NCBI GenBank assembly: GCA_930980675.1
Contig: CAKNIU010000001.1
Location: forward strand, 62,001-126,000
Source: an uncultured Clostridium sp.
Lineage (GTDB): Bacteria > Bacillota_A > Clostridia > TANB77 > CAG-508
Reading direction: 5' to 3'
Length of the DNA stretch: 64,000 nucleotides
A program made the position numbers and the translations under genes. The notes under the pieces are model-generated. The model worked only from the letters and a program-made list of their open reading frames with translations. It made no database searches and was not told where the DNA came from. Of the stretch, positions 17,206-25,460 are shown in pieces. Numbering within the stretch: the first letter of the stretch is position 1; each line of letters starts with the position of its first letter.

Positions 17206-17355
17206 ATTAATAATACCATATGTAATAAATTAAACCTAAAAATTAAAGTATTTTATAAAACTATTTTATGCAAAAAAATCAAATTTATTATTGTGTATTT
17301 AAAATCACTGAATAAAATCAAAATTAAAAAAGATAATAAATAGAGAAAAGTTTTT

Positions 17356-17380
17356 TGTCAATGGAAACGTCCAGTTTTGA
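17356..17380 (+). repeat. GTCAAT-ACGTCC-TTTTGA repeat, copy 1
   Basis: TGTCAATGGAAACGTCCAGTTTTGA: GTCAA at one end, TTGA(CA) at the other, ACGTCC in the middle. A degenerate member of the family at 20282, 20760 and 26697. Confidence 0.5.
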
Positions 17381-17417
17381 AAAAATTATATATTACAAGA
17401 AAAGAAAAATGTTAATT

Positions 17418-17443
17418 ATCAATTGGAACGTCCATTTTTGACA
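17418..17443 (+). repeat. GTCAAT-ACGTCC-TTTTGACA repeat, copy 2
   Basis: ATCAATTGGAACGTCC, then ATTTTTGACA, 62 bases after copy 1 and 34 bases before the oxidoreductase gene. Same orientation as copy 1. Confidence 0.5.
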
Positions 17444-17476
17444 AGAAATTAATATTACGAGAAGGGAAGAATAAAA

Positions 17477-18949
17477 ATGAATTCATTATGGATAGACGAA
17501 ATAGAAAAGATAAATTCAAATGGAGAGTTAAGTGAGGATACAAGTGCAAATGTATGTATTATAGGTGCAGGAATTAGTGGAATAACTTTGAGTTATTATT
17601 TGACGAAAAAAGGATATAAAACAATTGTAATTGAAAGGAATGAAATTGGGCATGGAGTCACAGGACATACAACTGCGAAAATAACATCTCAGCATAGCCT
17701 TATATATCATTATTTATCAAACCAATATGGAATAAAATTTGCTAAGAAATATTTTGAAGCAAATGAGGAAGCAATAAAAAATATTGAGGAAATAGTAAGA
17801 GAAAATAATATTGACTGTGACTTTGAAAGAAAAAACAATTACATTTACACAATAAATGAAGAAAATGTAGAGAAAATTGATGAAGAAGCGGAAAGCTTAA
17901 AATATATAAATATAAATGCAGAAAAAGTGGAAAAATCTGATTTACCATTTAAAATTCAAAAAGGAGTAGTTTTTAAAAATCAAGCGCAATTCAATCCGCT
18001 AAAATATTTAGCAGGGCTTACAAAATATATTTTAAACAAAGGCGGAAGGGTATATACAAATTCGTTGTGCACTGATATTAAAAGAAAAAACGAGGAGTAT
18101 GAAGTTTATGCAAATGGACATAAAGTGTATGCAAAATATGTGGTACTTGCAAGTCAATATCCATTTTTAAAAATTCCAGGATTTTATTTTGCAAAAATGT
18201 ATCAAGCATCATCATATGTAATAGGAATAAAAATAAAAGAAAAATTGCCGAAAGATATGTACTTAAGTATAGATGAGCCAAATTTTTCTTTTAGAACAGC
18301 AGGAGATATTTTATTAATAGGTGGAGTAGGTCATAAAACCGGTTCAAAAGTAGACTATAGCAAAACTTATGGAATATTAGAAAACAAGGCAAAAGAGCTA
18401 TATCCAGACTGCATAATAAAACACAAATGGTCAACAAGAGATGCAATAACACTAGACAAAACCCCATATATAGGAGAATACTCAAGTTTAATGCCTAATC
18501 TGTATGTTATGACAGGATTTAATAAATGGGGAATGACATCATCAAATGTTGGGGCAAATATAATTGCAGACAAGATTACTGGTGGAGCAAGCATATATGA
18601 AGAAATATTTAAATCAACAAGATTTAAACCAATTACAAATAAAGACGAAATGAAAAACATGTTGGTAGACAGTACAAAATCATTTGTATTAGACAGAGTA
18701 AAAGCAGAAAATATAGAAACTAATGACATAAAACCAGGTTCAGGAGCAGTCGTAGATTTAGAGGGAAGCAAAGTGGGAGTATATAAAGATGAAAATGGAA
18801 AAACTTATTATATTAAGCCTGTTTGCACACACTTAGGATGTATATTAGAATGGAATGATGCAGATAAAACTTGGGATTGCCCATGTCATGGCTCAAGATA
18901 TGATAAATATGGAAAAAATATTTATGGTCCGGCTACTAAGAATTTGTAG
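17477..18949 (+). CDS. FAD-dependent oxidoreductase with C-terminal Rieske [2Fe-2S] domain
   Basis: A DAO-type flavoprotein: the dinucleotide-binding motif VCIIGAGISGITLSYYL is near residues 26-42, followed by VTGHTTAKITSQH, typical of the glycine/D-amino-acid oxidase group, and a C-terminal FAD-contact segment NLYVMTGFNKWGMTSSNVGA is near 341-360. From about residue 420 there is a Rieske domain with CTHLGC and CPCHGS, the two Cys and two His that bind the cluster. Fusions of this type (as in B. subtilis YhfW) are of unknown substrate. The protein stops right after GPATKNL, a few residues short of the usual Rieske end. GAAGGGAAG precedes the ATG. The stop overlaps the convergent gene at 18936. 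Confidence 0.9.
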   Translation: MNSLWIDEIEKINSNGELSEDTSANVCIIGAGISGITLSYYLTKKGYKTIVIERNEIGHGVTGHTTAKITSQHSLIYHYLSNQYGIKFAKKYFEANEEAIKNIEEIVRENNIDCDFERKNNYIYTINEENVEKIDEEAESLKYININAEKVEKSDLPFKIQKGVVFKNQAQFNPLKYLAGLTKYILNKGGRVYTNSLCTDIKRKNEEYEVYANGHKVYAKYVVLASQYPFLKIPGFYFAKMYQASSYVIGIKIKEKLPKDMYLSIDEPNFSFRTAGDILLIGGVGHKTGSKVDYSKTYGILENKAKELYPDCIIKHKWSTRDAITLDKTPYIGEYSSLMPNLYVMTGFNKWGMTSSNVGANIIADKITGGASIYEEIFKSTRFKPITNKDEMKNMLVDSTKSFVLDRVKAENIETNDIKPGSGAVVDLEGSKVGVYKDENGKTYYIKPVCTHLGCILEWNDADKTWDCPCHGSRYDKYGKNIYGPATKNL

Positions 18950-18953
18950 CCGG
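18929..18953. terminator. Hairpin over the overlapping stop codons of two convergent genes
   Basis: CCGGCTAC (18929-18936) pairs perfectly with GTAGCCGG (18946-18953) around nine bases. It covers the ends of both genes. No T run follows on either strand, so it may act on RNA stability rather than as a strict terminator. Confidence 0.45.
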
Positions 18954-19277
18954 CAACATATAATCAACAATTGCATAAACTAAAGCACCAAGCAATGCTG
19001 AAATCCAAGATATGCCATAACCTGTAACTATATATTGAACAACATACAAAGTAATTGCGCATAATACAAAACCTATTATTCCTTTAACAATTGGATGAGT
19101 AAATAATGCAGTAAAAGTGCTAATTACAAAATCAAACACAGTTAAAAGAAGAACTGCAAGAGCGACAACCCAAATACTAGAAGTAGCAAAGCCAGGTGTG
19201 AAAAATGCGGTTATTCCCAAAACAATAATCGCGGTTATGAGTCTTCCGACAAATTGTGGAACTTTATTTCTATTCAT
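18936..19277 (-). CDS. Small four-helix membrane protein, phage-holin superfamily IV-like
   Basis: A 113-residue protein made almost entirely of four hydrophobic segments (VGRLITAIIVLGITAFF, VVALAVLLLTVFDFVI, GIIGFVLCAITLYVVQYIV and ISALLGALVYAIVDYML). The pattern resembles the phage holin family 4 / YvlD-type small membrane proteins found singly in Firmicutes chromosomes. These are usually not in prophages and have no proven lytic role; no phage genes are near. The longer frame reaches 19295, but GAAAGGAG sits 6 bases before ATG 19277, so that start is used. Its 3' end overlaps the convergent oxidoreductase gene by 14 bases. Confidence 0.7.
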   Translation of the reverse strand: MNRNKVPQFVGRLITAIIVLGITAFFTPGFATSSIWVVALAVLLLTVFDFVISTFTALFTHPIVKGIIGFVLCAITLYVVQYIVTGYGISWISALLGALVYAIVDYMLPATNS

Positions 19278-19414
19278 GAAAAACTCCTTTCTCAAAGTTG
19301 AATCTAATTAATTGAGCTCTTTTCATTCTACAATATTGCCTTTACTCCGAAAGAAAATCAACATTCAATAAAAACTTAATGCTTAATTAAGATTCAACAA
19401 AACTATTTATTTTA

Positions 19415-19462
19415 ATTATTTCCTAAAAAAACATAAATATTCATAGAAAAATAGGAAATAAT
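19415..19462. promoter_or_regulatory. 11-bp inverted repeat in the divergent spacer
   Basis: ATTATTTCCTA (19415-19425) and TAGGAAATAAT (19452-19462) are perfect inverted copies 26 bases apart, 110 bases before the DUF421 gene. It may be an operator or an RNA hairpin. Confidence 0.35.
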
Positions 19463-19571
19463 ATAAACAAAAGAGTTACAAATTTTATATTGTGAACTAA
19501 ATCAAATATAAAATGAGAATATTTTTAATACAAAAGAAAATTAATTTGTAAATAGCAAGAAAGGGTCACAT

Positions 19572-20264
19572 ATGTTAGTTAATTTTGTAAGAGCAATTAT
19601 TATTTATATAATAGTATTAGTAGTTATGAGACTAATGGGAAAAAGAGAAATAGGACAACTTCAACCTTTTGAATTAGTTATATCTATAATGATTGCCGAC
19701 TTAGCATCAATTCCAATGACTGATACAGGAGTTCCAATATTTAATGGCATAGTGCCAATACTTGGACTTCTTGCAATGCATTTATTAATTACCGTATTAA
19801 ACATAAAATCAGTAAATATAAGAAAAATAACCTGTGGAAAGCCAACAATTTTGGTATATAGAGGAAAAATAGATGAAGAAGCTCTAAAAAAAGAAAGATT
19901 TACAGTTAGTGAACTTCAAGAAAGATTAAGAGGAAAAGATGTATTCGATTTAGGAGATGTAGAATATGCCATATTAGAAACAAATGGAGAAGTTTCAGTA
20001 ATTCAAAAACCAAATAAAAGAAATACAATACCAGAAGACTTTAGCATAGAACCTGAATACGAAGGACTCCCATATGACTTAATCGTTGATGGAAAAATAA
20101 TGTATGAAAACTTAAGCAAAATAGGAAAAGATGAAAAATGGCTACAAAAGCAAATTGTAAAATTTAAAACGACACCAGAAAATGTTTTAATAGCAACAAT
20201 GGATGGAAAAGGAAATTTCTTTTGTCAAAATAAGACTGAAAAAAGAAAGAAACGGAAATGGTAA
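19572..20264 (+). CDS. DUF421 (YetF-like) membrane protein
   Basis: The N-terminal half has three hydrophobic segments (about residues 3-21, 33-50 and 58-80) with the DUF421 hallmarks MRLMGKREIGQLQPFELVIS. The C-terminal half is the soluble YetF-type domain with ILVYRGKIDEEALKKERFTV, GKDVFDLGDVEYAILETNG and a second alpha/beta piece (LIVDGKIMYENLSKIGKDEKW). The family is widespread in spore formers and has been tied to spore properties in Bacillus, with no established biochemical activity. AAAGGGTC precedes the ATG. The following DUF4363 gene is its usual partner in Clostridia, although an inverted repeat (20282-20343) separates them here. Confidence 0.93.
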   Translation: MLVNFVRAIIIYIIVLVVMRLMGKREIGQLQPFELVISIMIADLASIPMTDTGVPIFNGIVPILGLLAMHLLITVLNIKSVNIRKITCGKPTILVYRGKIDEEALKKERFTVSELQERLRGKDVFDLGDVEYAILETNGEVSVIQKPNKRNTIPEDFSIEPEYEGLPYDLIVDGKIMYENLSKIGKDEKWLQKQIVKFKTTPENVLIATMDGKGNFFCQNKTEKRKKRKW

Positions 20265-20281
20265 ATAAGAATATGTAAATC

Positions 20282-20343
20282 GTGTCAATAGGGCCGCTCC
20301 TTTTTGGCACTAACTTGTCAAGCAAGGGACGTCCCTATTGACA
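20282..20343. repeat. Paired inverted copies of the GTCAATAGGGACG repeat
   Basis: GTGTCAATAGGGCCGCTCC (20282-20300) ends with TTTTTGGCAC at 20310. A second copy on the other strand reads GTCAATAGGGACGTCCC (complement of 20326-20342). The two face each other and form a large potential hairpin between the DUF421 and DUF4363 genes. Confidence 0.65.
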
Positions 20344-20370
20344 GCTAAATTAAAAATAAAGGAGTAAAAA

Positions 20371-20760
20371 ATGAGAAGAGAAGCTGTAATTACAATAGTA
20401 ATTATTTTAGTGATATTAATTGGAGAATGGCAAACCCAAAGCTATTCTAGGAAAACTTTAGGTGGAGTGCAAGATTCATTAAGAGAATTAAAAGAAGAAA
20501 TACTTAGTTCAGAAATTGAAGTAAGTGAATTAATAGACAAAACTAACCAAATTTATGACAAATGGGAAGAAGATAATGAATTATTATCTTACTATTTGGA
20601 GCATGATGAGTTAGAAAAAGTAAATACTCAAATTGTATTAGTAAGAGGATTTTTAGAATCAGATACACCTGAGGACTCAATACCTGAAATAGAAGAAGGT
20701 ATATATATATTAGAGCATATTAAAGAAAAGGAAAAGTTGAGTATTAAAAATGTATTCTAG
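20371..20760 (+). CDS. DUF4363 family protein
   Basis: A 129-residue protein with an N-terminal signal-anchor (residues 5-21, AVITIVIILVILIGEWQ) and a wholly helical, acidic extracytoplasmic part (SLRELKEEILSSEIEVSELI; YDKWEEDNELLSYYLEHDEL). This fits DUF4363, which is normally encoded next to DUF421 in Clostridia. Function unknown; partnership with the DUF421 protein in the envelope or spore membrane is inferred from conserved neighbourhood. AAAGGAG lies 7 bases before the ATG. The stop codon touches a palindromic repeat (20760-20786). Confidence 0.85.
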   Translation: MRREAVITIVIILVILIGEWQTQSYSRKTLGGVQDSLRELKEEILSSEIEVSELIDKTNQIYDKWEEDNELLSYYLEHDELEKVNTQIVLVRGFLESDTPEDSIPEIEEGIYILEHIKEKEKLSIKNVF

Positions 20761-20786
20761 TGTCAAGAGGCGACGCCCCCTGACAC
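20760..20786. repeat. Palindromic repeat GTGTCA...TGACAC between convergent genes
   Basis: GTGTCA (20760-20765) and TGACAC (20781-20786) are perfect inverted ends around a GC-rich core (AGAGGCGACGCCCCC). It fills the gap between the DUF4363 stop and the dapA stop and may act as a terminator for both. Confidence 0.6.
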
Positions 20787-20787
20787 A

Positions 20788-21672
20788 TTATATCAACCTC
20801 ATCTTTTTCATTTCATTTTCCAAAACGACCTTATTTTTGTCAGACAATTCAACCAAAGGAAGCCTTGGCTTTCCAAAATCATATCCCATCAAATTCAAAG
20901 CATACTTAACTGGAATAGGATTTACCTCACAAAATAATGCGTTAATTAAACTTAAAGCTCTAAGTTGCATTTTTAAAGCCTCATCAAGTTTTCCATCAAA
21001 AAAATTTTGGCACATATCATGAGTATATTTAGGAGCTACATTTGATAAAACAGATATTACACCTAAACCACCCAAAGACATTATAGGTACAACTTGGTCA
21101 TCATTTCCAGAATAAATATGTAAATTATCTCCACATAACTCAGCTATTTTAGCAATTTGAGAAATATTGCCACTTGCTTCTTTTATAGCCACTATATTAG
21201 GAATTTTAGAAAGTTCCAGACAAGTTTCAGGTAAAATATTTACCCCTGTTCTACTTGCTACACTATATAAAATAATAGGAAGTCTTGTGCTAGAAGCAAC
21301 AGCAGAATAATGAGCAATCAGACCACCTTGAGTTGTTTTGTTGTAATATGGAGTAACAACTAAACAACCATCTGCACCTACTTCTTCAGCATATTTATTC
21401 ATAGCCATAGCCTGAGCAGTATTATTAGAACCAGTACCTGCAATAACAGGAACTCGTTTTTTTGCTACATCAATAGCAAACTTGATTGCATCCTTTCTCT
21501 CTTTTTCAGTCATTGTAGATGATTCACCAGTAGTTCCACAAACAATAAGAGCATCAATACCATTTTCAATCTGATTTTCAATCATCTCGCCGAAAACTTT
21601 GAAATTAATTCCTTGCTCATCAAACGGAGTAGCAAGAGCTGTACCACAGCCTTTAAAAATTATAGGTTTCAT
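20788..21672 (-). CDS. dapA: 4-hydroxy-tetrahydrodipicolinate synthase
   Basis: Condenses pyruvate with aspartate semialdehyde in the diaminopimelate/lysine pathway, which also gives dipicolinate for spores. The (beta/alpha)8 aldolase shows GTTGESSTMT (substrate loop, about residues 44-53), VVTPYYNKTTQGGL with the active-site Tyr, SRTGVN, and VAIKEASGN with the Schiff-base Lys (about residue 162). The usual LYNVPSRT is LYSVASRT here. The open frame extends 24 codons further upstream, but AAAGGAG lies 7 bases before ATG 21672, giving the normal 294 residues. It is a single gene on the minus strand with a perfect palindrome in its leader (21688-21710); no other dap genes are near. Confidence 0.96.
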   Translation of the reverse strand: MKPIIFKGCGTALATPFDEQGINFKVFGEMIENQIENGIDALIVCGTTGESSTMTEKERKDAIKFAIDVAKKRVPVIAGTGSNNTAQAMAMNKYAEEVGADGCLVVTPYYNKTTQGGLIAHYSAVASSTRLPIILYSVASRTGVNILPETCLELSKIPNIVAIKEASGNISQIAKIAELCGDNLHIYSGNDDQVVPIMSLGGLGVISVLSNVAPKYTHDMCQNFFDGKLDEALKMQLRALSLINALFCEVNPIPVKYALNLMGYDFGKPRLPLVELSDKNKVVLENEMKKMRLI

Positions 21673-21687
21673 ATAGAAACTCCTTTC

Positions 21688-21710
21688 CTTATAACAAGAT
21701 ATGTTATAAG
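21688..21710. promoter_or_regulatory. Perfect 9-bp palindrome in the dapA leader
   Basis: CTTATAACA (21688-21696) and TGTTATAAG (21702-21710) are perfect inverted copies with a five-base centre, immediately upstream of the dapA ribosome binding site. It could be a repressor operator or an RNA hairpin that controls access to the ribosome binding site. Confidence 0.5.
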
Positions 21711-21939
21711 ATAAGCAATTATTCCTTACAATATAATTATGCAAGTAAAATAATTACTATTTACATTTAAGGTTAGTAAAACTAAGAATATAAATTATTA
21801 TAATTCCAAAGTTTGCCTTAAAGTAACTAAACTAAATATATCATAATTTATTGACTTTATCAATCAATTAGACTAAAATTTAATTATAAAATTTTCGGTT
21901 TAGGATTGTCCCTAATTGAAAAAACAGAGAGGTAAATAA

Positions 21940-24493
21940 ATGAAATATTACGAGATTTCTCGGTAAGAGTAATGAAGAAATTTATAAAATCTTGAAAACG
22001 GATTCAAATGGATTAAGTACAAAAGAAGCCAACAAAAGGCTTGAAGAAAATGGTTTGAACATTGTAACTGAAAACAAAAAGCGAGGACCAATATATTTTT
22101 TAGTAAATTCATTTAAAGATAAATTTATTTTAATACTAGTAATACTAGCAATTATTAGCTTAATTAACCAGGATGTATTTGGTGCAATAATTATAATAAT
22201 TTTAGGAATATTAAGTGCCTTAATTAGTTTTGTCCAAAATTATTCGACTTACAGATTTAATGAAAAGTTAAAATCTAAATTAAAAAGTAAGACCACAGTT
22301 TTTAGAAATAAAGATAAAGACACAGTTATTTATACAGAAAATGTTGTTGTAGGGGATATTATTACTCTTAATGCAGGATCAATTGTTCCAGCAGATATGG
22401 TACTTTTAGAGTCAAAAGACTTATTTGTAAACCAATCAGCATTTACAGGAGAAAGTGTACCAGTTGAAAAAATGGTAGGTAAAGCTGGACAACAAGATGA
22501 TGATGTATTTAATATTCAAAACATTTGCTTAATGGGTTCAAATGTTGTTAGTGGAAAAGGCATTGGAGCAGTTATAACAACTGGATTTGATACATATCTT
22601 GGCAAAATGAATAAAGAAATAAGCAAGAAAAAAGAACCCACAAATTACACTAAAGAAATGGACAGTGTAACAAAGTTACTTATAAAATGCATGATTATAG
22701 TTTCAATATCTGTATTTTTAATATTTGGGTTTATTAGAAACAACTGGAGTGAAGCATTTTTATTCGCCTTATCAGTTGCGGTTGGTATAACTCCAAGTAT
22801 GCTTCCAATGATAGTAAATGTAAATTTAACTAAAGGAAGTAGAAGCTTAGAGAAGAAAAAGACACTTGTAAAAAATATAAAAGCTATACAAAATTTAGGA
22901 ACAATAGACACACTTTGCACAGATAAAACAGGAACTTTAACTCAAGATAAAATAGTATTACAAAAATATATAGACTTAAATGGAGATGAGGATTTATCAA
23001 TCTTAAAATACGCGTACTTAAATAGTTATTTAAGTACAGGATTAAAAAACATAGTAGATAGAGCAATAATGTCATTTGGAAAAGAGCATAAAGTAAATAT
23101 AGAAGGATATATAAAAGTTGATGAAATACCATTTGATTATACAAGAAAAAGGATGAGCATAGTTGTAAAAAAGGATGACTATACATTAATAACAAAAGGT
23201 GCATTAGAAGAAGTTTTAAAAATTTGCACAAAATTAAACAACAAAGGTGAAATTCAAAATATAACAAAAGAAAAAATAGAAAAAATTGAACAAAAAGCAA
23301 AAGAATTAGCCAAAAAAGGAATGCAAGTAATAGCTATAGCAAGCAAAAAAGAATATTCAGGCGTAAATATATTTAATGAAAAAGACGAGAAAAACATGAC
23401 CTTTATAGGATTAGTAGGATTCTTAGACCCACCAAAAAAAGATGTAAAGCAAACAATAAAAGAATTAAAAAAATACGGAATACAAACAAAGGTAATTACT
23501 GGAGATAATCAATATGCAACAGAAAATATATGTGGCTTAGTTGGAATTGATGGAGATGTCTTACTAGGCTCAGACTTAGAAAAAATGACTGATGAGGAAT
23601 TAAGTAAAAAAGTAGAAGAAATAAATATATTTGCTAGAATGAATCCAATGCAAAAAGAAAGAATAGTAAATGTATTAAGAAAAAACGGGCATGTAGTAGG
23701 CTACATGGGAGATGGAGTAAATGATGCAGCTTCTTTGCATTCAGCAGATGTAGGAATTTGTGTAAATACAGGCGCAGACATAGCAAAAGAATCAAGTGAC
23801 ATAATTTTACTAGAAAAAAGCTTAAAAGTTATATTAGATGGAGTTTTAGAAGGAAGAAAAGTATATGCAAATATAGAAAAATATATGAAACTAGCAATAA
23901 GTTCAGACTTTGGAGATGTATTTAGCATATTAATAGCAAGTATATTTTTACCATTTTTGCCACTACTACCAATACAAATGCTAATTCAAGATTTTCTATT
24001 CCAATTTTCACAAATAGCAATTCCTTATGATCGAGTAGATGAAGAATATATAATAAAACCAAGAAAGTGGAATACAAAAAATCTAGGAAGATTTATGGTA
24101 GTTATGGGAATGACAAGTTCTGTAATAGATGTAATGGCATTTGCAATATTCTGGTTCGTATTAGGATATAATTCAGTAGAAATGCAAAGTTACTTTCAAA
24201 CAGCATGGTTTATAGAATGTTTAATTTCACAAACCTTAATAATACATTTTATACGTACAGAAAAAATACCATTTATACAATCAAGAGCAAGCAAACCACT
24301 TGCAATAATGTCGCTAGTAACGATTGCAGGAACAATAATTGTACCTATTGCTTTACATGGAATTCAGGAATTTAATTTTGTTATACTACCTATTCAGTTC
24401 TACATAGTTGTGCTACTATTAAATATATGTTATACTGTCCTTGCGCAGATTGTAAAACGTGCTTATATAAAGAAATACCACGAATGGTTGTAA
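21940..24493 (+). CDS. mgtA: Magnesium-transporting P-type ATPase (MgtA-like), frame break at codon 9
   Basis: A P3B-type ATPase importing Mg2+: cation ATPase N-terminal domain, actuator motif AFTGESVPVEK, phosphorylation loop CTDKTGTLTQDK, KGALEEVL (nucleotide binding), MGDGVNDAASL hinge and about ten helices; AVAVGITPSMLPM stands in the fourth helix. The long frame opens only at a TTG (21992) without a ribosome binding site. ATG 21940 has GAGAGG 9 bases upstream and reads MKYYEISR, then stops. Skipping the T at 21964 joins it to KSNEEIYKIL and the rest, which restores a normal N-terminus. Either one extra base is present, or an eight-codon leader peptide precedes a TTG start. No M-box RNA is recognisable. 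Confidence 0.88.
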
Positions 24494-24566
24494 TGTGTGC
24501 CAATGATTATATTAGGATGGTTGACTGACAATTATGGTTATTAAGTAAAAAATAGAAGGAGGATGT

Positions 24567-25460
24567 ATGGGACTTAAAGTTCAAAATGTTAGCAAAACAT
24601 TTGGTGAAAAATTAGCAGTAGATAATATATCATTTGAAATTAACAAGCCTGGCGTATTTGGATTGCTTGGTACAAATGGTGCAGGAAAATCTACAACAAT
24701 CAGAATGATTTTAGGAATTTTAAAAAAAGACAAAGGAACAATTAGTTGGAATGGAAAAGAAGTTGAAAGAAAGTATGTAAACTTTGGATATTTGCCAGAA
24801 GAAAGAGGAATATATCCAAAAATAAAAATTAGTGAACAACTAATGTATCTTGCTAAGCTAAAAGGTATGAAGAAAAAAGATGCAGAAGAATCAATGAATT
24901 TTTGGCTTAAAAGATTAGAAGTAGAAGAGTATAAAAATCTAACAGCTGAAAAATTATCAAAAGGTAACCAGCAAAAAATACAATTTATAACAGCAGTAAT
25001 ACATAATCCAGAACTACTAGTAATAGATGAGCCATTTAGTGGTTTAGACCCAATAAATACAGAGCTTTTAAAATCAGCTATTATAGAACTAGTTGAAAAG
25101 GGAACATATATAATAATGTCAAGCCATCAAATGGCTTCAATAGAAGAATTTTGTACCGATATACTTATATTGAATAGAGGAAAGACAATTCTTGGGGGAA
25201 ATTTAAAAGAAATAAAAGAAAGCTATAAAGCAAATAGAATTGACTTAATAACAAAAGTAGATGTTTCAAGAGAAATACAAGATGAAGGTTTACAAATAAT
25301 AAAAGAATTAGATAATCAATATGAAATTGCCATAAATGATGAAATGCAGGCACAAAACCTACTAAAAAGGCTTGTTTCAAAAAATATAGAAGTTGAAAAA
25401 ATAGAAGTAAAAAAACCAAGCCTAAATGATATTTTCATAGAAAAGGTAGGTGATAAATAA
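24567..25460 (+). CDS. ABC transporter ATP-binding protein (NatA-like)
   Basis: A 297-residue ATPase with Walker A GTNGAGKSTTI (about residues 36-46), Q-loop near GYLPEERGIYPK, the signature segment LSKGNQQKIQF (Q-rich variant LSKGNQ), Walker B LLVIDEPFSGLD and the switch His in MSSHQM. The C-terminal 90 residues match the DUF4162-type tail of Na+/drug exporters such as B. subtilis NatA. It pairs with the permease whose ATG overlaps its stop (TAATG), so the two are translationally coupled. The substrate cannot be told from sequence; sodium, drugs or peptides are all possible. GGAGGAT lies 5 bases before the ATG. Confidence 0.92.
   Translation: MGLKVQNVSKTFGEKLAVDNISFEINKPGVFGLLGTNGAGKSTTIRMILGILKKDKGTISWNGKEVERKYVNFGYLPEERGIYPKIKISEQLMYLAKLKGMKKKDAEESMNFWLKRLEVEEYKNLTAEKLSKGNQQKIQFITAVIHNPELLVIDEPFSGLDPINTELLKSAIIELVEKGTYIIMSSHQMASIEEFCTDILILNRGKTILGGNLKEIKESYKANRIDLITKVDVSREIQDEGLQIIKELDNQYEIAINDEMQAQNLLKRLVSKNIEVEKIEVKKPSLNDIFIEKVGDK

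Larger units (their letters stand above)
17137..17476. other. 340-base gene-free spacer
   Basis: It holds the terminator above, about 150 bases of plain AT-rich sequence, and two direct copies of a short repeat (17356-17380 and 17418-17443). I see no open frame with a ribosome binding site and no clear promoter. Confidence 0.6.

Noticed and set aside
17149..17476. Attachment site or mobile-element edge at the paired repeats before the oxidoreductase
   Set aside because: The two copies are direct and short, no integrase is near, and similar copies occur at unrelated spacers.
18936..19277. Prophage signal from a holin-like protein
   Set aside because: No lysin, structural or integrase gene is near; this small membrane family is common as a chromosomal singleton.
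21673..21939. Lysine riboswitch (dapA) or M-box (mgtA) in the divergent spacer
   Set aside because: Neither the conserved sequences nor enough room on the relevant strand is present; only a short palindrome is seen.
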